Made by a program: the position numbers and the translations under genes
Shown: piece by piece, positions 59,142 through 64,000 of the stretch
How the letters are laid out: each line of letters begins with the position of its first letter
Numbering within the stretch: the stretch's first letter is position 1
Notes under the pieces: generated by a model
What the model was told of the DNA's origin: nothing
The model's database searches: none
What the model saw: only the letters and a program-made list of their open reading frames with translations
NCBI GenBank assembly: GCA_902526965.1
Contig: CABZMT010000001.1
Location: 1 to 64,000, forward strand
Source: an uncultured Alphaproteobacteria bacterium
Lineage (GTDB): Bacteria > Pseudomonadota > Alphaproteobacteria > HIMB59
Length of the DNA stretch: 64,000 bases
Reading direction: 5' to 3'

Positions 59142-60311
59142 ATGAAATCTCTTAAAAATCTCAATTTCGAAAAAATCCAAAATGTTGGGATCAGAGTCGA
59201 TTTTAATGTGCCTATTGATAAAAATTTTAAGATAACTGACAAAACAAGATTAGACAGGGCAAAGGACACCATCAATTATATTAAAAATAAACAATGCAAC
59301 ATTCTTCTTCTATCGCATTTTGGAAGACCAAAAGAATACTTCGATGACAAGTACTCTTTCTCAAAACTAATTGATCAGTTTCAGGAAATCTTAGAATTAA
59401 AATTAAATTTTATAAGTTATACAAATTTTTTAGAAAACGGTCTTAATCAATTCAATTATAATAGACCTACCGCAACTCTTTTAGAGAATATAAGATTTTT
59501 CGAAGGTGAAATAAAAAATGATTTGAGTTTTAGTAAATCAATTACTGACAATCTAGATTTGTATGTTAATGAAGCATTCTCTGCTTCCCATAGGCTTCAC
59601 TCATCAGTAAACCAAATGGCTAAAAATATTTTATCTACACCTGGTTTTAATTTTGAAAAAGAAATTAATGCTATTAATGATATCAAAAAATCTCAAAAGA
59701 AAAAATTAGCTATAATTGGAGGTTCAAAAATCTCAACTAAAATAAACACACTTTTGTCTTTAACGACTTCTTTTTCGGATATTTTTATTGGAGGAGCAAT
59801 GGCTAACAATTTTCTAAAATATAATAAGTTTAATGTTAGTTCTTCTTTAATCGAAGAGGGTGCTGAAAGTATGATTGAAATGATTTACAGTTCTGCAAAA
59901 CAAACAGGCTGTGAAATCCATCTCCCAGTTGATGTAATGCTCGATTCAGATCAAAGTGTATTAGTCAATGAACTTGATAAAAACACTGAATTTAAAATTT
60001 TAGATATATCCGACTCTTCACATATAGTTTTAGAAAATCTTGTAAAAAAAAGTGATATTATTTTGTGGAATGGCCCCATGGGAATGATTGAGGACCGCAA
60101 ATTTTCGAAGGGATCTATTAATCTATCTCACCTTCTTTCTAAAGCTCAAGCTGATGTTGTTATTGGTGGTGGAGATACAATCTTAGCCATCAATATGGCA
60201 AAAGAAAAATTTGAAGACTTTTATTTTGTCTCAACTGCCGGGGGTGCTTTTCTTGAGGCACTAGAGGACAAAGAACTAGTGGGAATTGAAGCTCTTAAGG
60301 CTGATTTATAA
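59142..60311 (+). CDS. pgk: phosphoglycerate kinase
   Basis: GIRVDFNVPI, LLLSHFGRPK, LLENIRFFEGE, VNEAFSASHRLHSS, WNGPMGMIE, VIGGGDTILAI, STAGGAFLEALED. Confidence 0.97.
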   Translation: MKSLKNLNFEKIQNVGIRVDFNVPIDKNFKITDKTRLDRAKDTINYIKNKQCNILLLSHFGRPKEYFDDKYSFSKLIDQFQEILELKLNFISYTNFLENGLNQFNYNRPTATLLENIRFFEGEIKNDLSFSKSITDNLDLYVNEAFSASHRLHSSVNQMAKNILSTPGFNFEKEINAINDIKKSQKKKLAIIGGSKISTKINTLLSLTTSFSDIFIGGAMANNFLKYNKFNVSSSLIEEGAESMIEMIYSSAKQTGCEIHLPVDVMLDSDQSVLVNELDKNTEFKILDISDSSHIVLENLVKKSDIILWNGPMGMIEDRKFSKGSINLSHLLSKAQADVVIGGGDTILAINMAKEKFEDFYFVSTAGGAFLEALEDKELVGIEALKADL

Positions 60312-60831
60312 AATGTTTTTTTAGAAACGGAATTTGAATTATAGTAAAGAAAATTGTAATTCCCATAATACCAAAGACTTTAAAGTTAACCCAAACATCG
60401 GTTGTTTGAGTTCGCCAAACGATTTCATTTAAAACAGCTAGAAGTACAAAAAAGCTGGACCACATTTTGTTCATTAGCCCCCACCCCTCATCAGTTAATT
60501 TAAAAGAAGAATTCAATAACAATTTTAAAACAGGTTTATTAATAATTGTACTTCCAATTAAAACGATAGCAAAAAGTGCGTTTATGATTGTGGGTTTCAT
60601 TTTAAAAAATATTTCATTTTTAAGAAAAATACTCAGGCCACCAAATACAACTAAGATAACTGTGCTTACTAACATCATTGTAGAAATTTTTCTTTCTTTG
60701 AAATAGATAGCTACGAGAGAAATAAATGTAGCCACTATTACAGCAGCTATACTTAAATAGAGATCTTTATCTGATTTATAGTAAACAGCAAAAAAAACAA
60801 TTAAGGGAAAAAATTCAAATAGCTGCTTCAT
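60295..60831 (-). CDS. YciB/IspZ-family septation protein A
   Basis: FFPLIVFFAVYY, ALFAIVLIGSTIINKPVLKLLLNSSFKLTDEGWGLMNKMWSSFFVLLAVLNEIVW. Confidence 0.93.
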   Translation of the reverse strand: MKQLFEFFPLIVFFAVYYKSDKDLYLSIAAVIVATFISLVAIYFKERKISTMMLVSTVILVVFGGLSIFLKNEIFFKMKPTIINALFAIVLIGSTIINKPVLKLLLNSSFKLTDEGWGLMNKMWSSFFVLLAVLNEIVWRTQTTDVWVNFKVFGIMGITIFFTIIQIPFLKKHFINQP

Positions 60832-60832
60832 A

Positions 60833-61651
60833 TTATATGAGTCTATCTAAATATTCTTCAAATTGAAACTTTCTTAAGTCACTCATACCTTCACCGTACC
60901 CTTCAAATACAACAGGTATGTCAAAATCATTTATTATTGTTAGAAGAGCTCCATATTTAGCATTAGAGTCGACCTTATTTAAAATAATTCCATCTAATGT
61001 TATATATTCGCGAAACCCCTCAATAATATGCTTGGATGCAAGTCCAGTATTAGCATCCAAAGTCAAAAAAGTTTGAATTAAATTAAATTGATCAGATTTC
61101 TTTGAAATTATATTTGAAATTTTTTTTAGTTCTGCCATTAAATTTTTATTGTTGTGTTGTCTTCCAGATGTATCAATTATCACAACATCATTTTCTTTCA
61201 TTTTATCAATACCTTGGAAAATAACAGCTGATGGATCCTCCATATTATTACCTTTATGAATGGGTACTTCAAATTTTTTGGTAAAATGCTCGAGTTGATC
61301 TATAGCTGCTGCTCTGAATGTATCTGCTGCAATAACAGCAGGATTTAAGCCGTTTTTTTGAAATAGATTTATAAATTTACCGATGAATGTTGTTTTTCCT
61401 GATCCGTTATTACCTGCAATTATATATAAGCTTTTACTTTGAGGAGAAAAACCGCCAAATTTTTTTTCTGCAAATTTAGTTAGTAGCTCTTTTTTAATAA
61501 CTTTTTTAATATCCTCTTCCTTTGATGTATTTTCTTTTATTTTTGAAATTATTAATTCAGCAAATTTTGGCTCAACACCATTTTCAAATAAAAGATCTTC
61601 AATTTCATCAAAATTTAATTTTTTTTGGAAAATTTTTTTTAAAAAAAACAT
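60833..61651 (-). CDS. ftsY: signal recognition particle receptor FtsY (minimal, no acidic A domain)
   Basis: YIIAGNNGSGKTTFIGKF, AADTFRAAAIDQLEHF, DTSGRQHNNKNLMAELKKI, LNKVDSNAKYGALL, GYGEGMSDLRKF. Confidence 0.95.
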   Translation of the reverse strand: MFFLKKIFQKKLNFDEIEDLLFENGVEPKFAELIISKIKENTSKEEDIKKVIKKELLTKFAEKKFGGFSPQSKSLYIIAGNNGSGKTTFIGKFINLFQKNGLNPAVIAADTFRAAAIDQLEHFTKKFEVPIHKGNNMEDPSAVIFQGIDKMKENDVVIIDTSGRQHNNKNLMAELKKISNIISKKSDQFNLIQTFLTLDANTGLASKHIIEGFREYITLDGIILNKVDSNAKYGALLTIINDFDIPVVFEGYGEGMSDLRKFQFEEYLDRLI

Positions 61652-62856
61652 TAAATTCTTACAATTTCACCAACTGGTACGCCAACTAACGGAACCTTAT
61701 ATTTGATATAGTTTTGATCATATCCAACAGCTAATCCTAAATTTAATTCCTCAATAAGAACCTCTCTTGGTAAGAAAAGTTTAGATTTTACTTTTTTTAA
61801 AATTAACTCACCTAGTTCTCTTAAATTTTTTGCTCTTTTCTTAATAATTAATTTGGAAACCTGAGGCATTCTTGATGCAGGGGTATTATTTTTGGGAGAG
61901 AAAGGAAATATATGAAGGTGAGATATTTCATTTTCTTTCAGTAGTCTGTATGTATTGTCAAACATTTCATCTGTTTCTGTAGGAAATCCAGCGATTATAT
62001 CTGCACCAAATGTAACATCTTCTCTAATTTTTTTACAATGTTTAACAAATTCAAATACATCTTTTGAGTTATGTCTTCTTTTCATTCTTTTAAGTATCAT
62101 GTCATCACCAGATTGAATACTGAGGTGAAGATGAGGCATCACTCTTTGATCCTTCAATACTTCATCAAATTGTTCATCAATCTCTACACAGTCTATTGAA
62201 GATAGACGTAGACGTTGTAATTTAGTTTTATCTAAAATATCTAAAATTAAATTGCTCATGCTATATCGGTGCTCAAAATCACTCCCATAGTCAGATATAT
62301 CCACTCCTGTCAAAACTATTTCTTTGACTCCGTTCTCGACAACTCTTTCAACTTCGTCAATTAAGTAAAAAGGATCAAAGCTCCTATTATTACCCCTTCC
62401 AAAAGGAATAATACAAAACGTACACCTATGATTACAACCTTGTTGAATTACAAGGCTTTCTCTGATGCTAAGATTGTTTGTATCTAAAGATGGGCGAATG
62501 TCTTGAGGTGAATCAAAAATGTCCTCTTTGAAATCAATTTGGGACTCTTCATTAGACAAAGATATCCAGGTTTCTGATTTTAGTTTACTGATATTATCAA
62601 TAACTTTATCAACTTCAGTCATTGATGAATATTTATCAGGTGATACTTGAGCAGCGCACCCTGTCATTACAATTGTTTTATCAGGATTTTCTTTTTTAAT
62701 TCTTCTAATAGTTTGTCTTACTTGTCTTTCAGTTTCATTTGTAACTGCACATGAATTTATAACAATTATATTTTCATTATTATTGGATAGTAATTCCTCA
62801 ATTTTCTTTCCTTCAAAATTATTTAGCCGACATCCAAAATTAACTACCCTAGACAT
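61651..62856 (-). CDS. mtaB: tRNA (N6-threonylcarbamoyladenosine(37)-C2)-methylthiotransferase MtaB
   Basis: NFGCRLNNFEG, INSCAVTNETERQVRQTIRR, VIQQGCNHRCTFCIIPFGRG, LTGVDISDYG, HLSIQSGDDMILKRMKRRH. Confidence 0.95.
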   Translation of the reverse strand: MSRVVNFGCRLNNFEGKKIEELLSNNNENIIVINSCAVTNETERQVRQTIRRIKKENPDKTIVMTGCAAQVSPDKYSSMTEVDKVIDNISKLKSETWISLSNEESQIDFKEDIFDSPQDIRPSLDTNNLSIRESLVIQQGCNHRCTFCIIPFGRGNNRSFDPFYLIDEVERVVENGVKEIVLTGVDISDYGSDFEHRYSMSNLILDILDKTKLQRLRLSSIDCVEIDEQFDEVLKDQRVMPHLHLSIQSGDDMILKRMKRRHNSKDVFEFVKHCKKIREDVTFGADIIAGFPTETDEMFDNTYRLLKENEISHLHIFPFSPKNNTPASRMPQVSKLIIKKRAKNLRELGELILKKVKSKLFLPREVLIEELNLGLAVGYDQNYIKYKVPLVGVPVGEIVRI

Positions 62857-63669
62857 TTATATATTAATAGTTGATTTATAAACTAATTCAGCTGGACCTT
62901 GAAGATATACCATCTTATCTTGAATTTCCGTTTTTAACTTTGATTGTTCTGTAACTATTTCAATTTTAGAGGACACAATATCGTTATAGTTTAAAACAAA
63001 TGCTGTCGCACACGTCCCTGAACCACAGGCAACCGTATGCCCGCCACCCCTTTCCCAAAATAATACTTTGATTTTAGATTTATTGAGTACCTGAACAAAA
63101 GTAATGTTTGCCTGATCAGGGAAAATTTTATTTTTTACAAGCAAAGGTCCTAGATGATTTAATTTAATTGATACTAAATTTTTAACTAACACCACACAAT
63201 GGGGATTGCCAATATTTGCTGTCATTATTTTTACTAATCCAGGTATTTTAATACCTTTAATATGAATACCTTGGGTGTCCATTTTTTTTGATAAGGGTAT
63301 TTTCTGCCAATCTAAAGTTACTTCTCCAACATTGATTTTGTATTCTTCTTCAGTTTTTTTACCGTGATGGATAAATTTATGACTTTTGATAATTACATTA
63401 TTGATTTTCTTTTCTTCAACTAAATATTTATAGACACAACGCAGCCCATTTCCACAATTTTTTCCAAGTGAGCCATCTGAATTATAAAAAGCAACTTGAT
63501 GGTACGCTCCAACTTTTTTCAATAAAATCAATTGATCACAGCCTATGCCAAATCGTCTGTCACATAATTTTTTAATAATTTTTTTTGATTTTCTAATTAA
63601 ATCAACGTTTTTATCTATTATTACAAAGTCATTTCCTGCCCCATGAGCTTTAATAAAAGGTATTTTCAT
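62857..63669 (-). CDS. dapF: diaminopimelate epimerase
   Basis: KAHGAGNDFVIID, FYNSDGSLGKNCGNGLRCVYKYL, VACGSGTCATAFVL; start trimmed from 63699 to ATG 63669 (MKIPFIKAHG). Confidence 0.96.
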   Translation of the reverse strand: MKIPFIKAHGAGNDFVIIDKNVDLIRKSKKIIKKLCDRRFGIGCDQLILLKKVGAYHQVAFYNSDGSLGKNCGNGLRCVYKYLVEEKKINNVIIKSHKFIHHGKKTEEEYKINVGEVTLDWQKIPLSKKMDTQGIHIKGIKIPGLVKIMTANIGNPHCVVLVKNLVSIKLNHLGPLLVKNKIFPDQANITFVQVLNKSKIKVLFWERGGGHTVACGSGTCATAFVLNYNDIVSSKIEIVTEQSKLKTEIQDKMVYLQGPAELVYKSTINI

Positions 63670-63716
63670 AGACCCGCTATAGTGATATAAAAACTTCACT
63701 TAATAAAGAAAAAATT

Positions 63717-63751
63717 AGTCGGCCGATGAGTATCATTCGCCGATTTTTTTT
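63717..63751 (+). terminator. terminator-like hairpin in the ffh leader
   Basis: TCGGC-C-GATGA / TCATT-C-GCCGA (63719-63729 with 63733-63743, one C-C mismatch, one G-U, GTA loop) followed by T-run. Confidence 0.7.
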
Positions 63752-63759
63752 ATTTTTTG

Positions 63760-64000
63760 ATGCTAGAAAATATAACAAATAAAATAACTGGAATTTTTCA
63801 AGGCCTCTCAAATAAAGGAGCTATTACTGAAAAAGATTTAGAGTTAACTTTGCGTGAGGTGAGAGTAGCTCTATTAGAAGCAGATGTTTCTCTAAGAGTC
63901 TCTAAAGATTTAATTAAAAAAATTCAAGACAAAGCGCTTGGCCAAAAGGTAATTGAAAATGTTCAGCCAGGACAACAAATTATTAAAATTGTTAGTGATG
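63760..64000 (+). CDS. ffh: signal recognition particle protein Ffh, N-terminal part (truncated by window edge)
   Basis: MLENITNKITGIFQGLSNKGAITEKDLELTLREVRVALLEADVSLRVSKDLIKKIQDKALGQKVIENVQPGQQIIKIVSD. Confidence 0.95.
   Translation, partial: MLENITNKITGIFQGLSNKGAITEKDLELTLREVRVALLEADVSLRVSKDLIKKIQDKALGQKVIENVQPGQQIIKIVSD

Noticed and set aside
1-64000. CRISPR arrays, IS elements, prophage, toxin-antitoxin or restriction systems
   Set aside because: No regularly spaced repeats, transposase, integrase, Cas or recognisable defence proteins seen on either strand

Overview
AT-rich, densely packed window (overlapping ORFs, short intergenic gaps). It looks like core chromosome of a streamlined marine alphaproteobacterium; the lineage is inferred from gene order, small genes, GcrA, CarD, ChrR and a full ccm operon, and was not tested. 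The left part is an origin-proximal type neighbourhood: maf(partial)-rho ... mnmE-mnmG-rsmG-parA-parB-holA-lptE-leuS. A perfect parS-type 16-mer forms the first codons of mnmG. Other blocks are ftsK/lolA-like, trx/LON/ubiH, purH-rpe-rsmB, acs, tsaD, an ECF sigma/ChrR-like pair, argG, folD, two bactofilins inside a polar amino-acid ABC transporter locus, a complete ccmABCDEFGH operon, helicase-TerB-fdxA-carD, gcrA, pgk, ftsY-mtaB-dapF, and the start of ffh. Two tRNAs (Gly-GCC, Arg-CCT) are readable. I found no CRISPR array, IS element, prophage or obvious defence island. The best second-look items are: (1) parS in the mnmG start; (2) two genes (rsmB and an alginate-lyase-like gene) whose recognisable N-termini extend upstream of any ATG/GTG/TTG; (3) terminator-like hairpins abutting the ccmA and ffh start codons; (4) a ChrR-like anti-sigma without the usual zinc ligands; (5) lysine-rich histone-H1-like sequence as a free protein and as an N-terminal tail on CarD; (6) a possible oriC/CtrA-type region between maf and rho; (7) a ccmD missing from the ORF track. 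I did not find convincing evidence of a wholly new multi-gene system.
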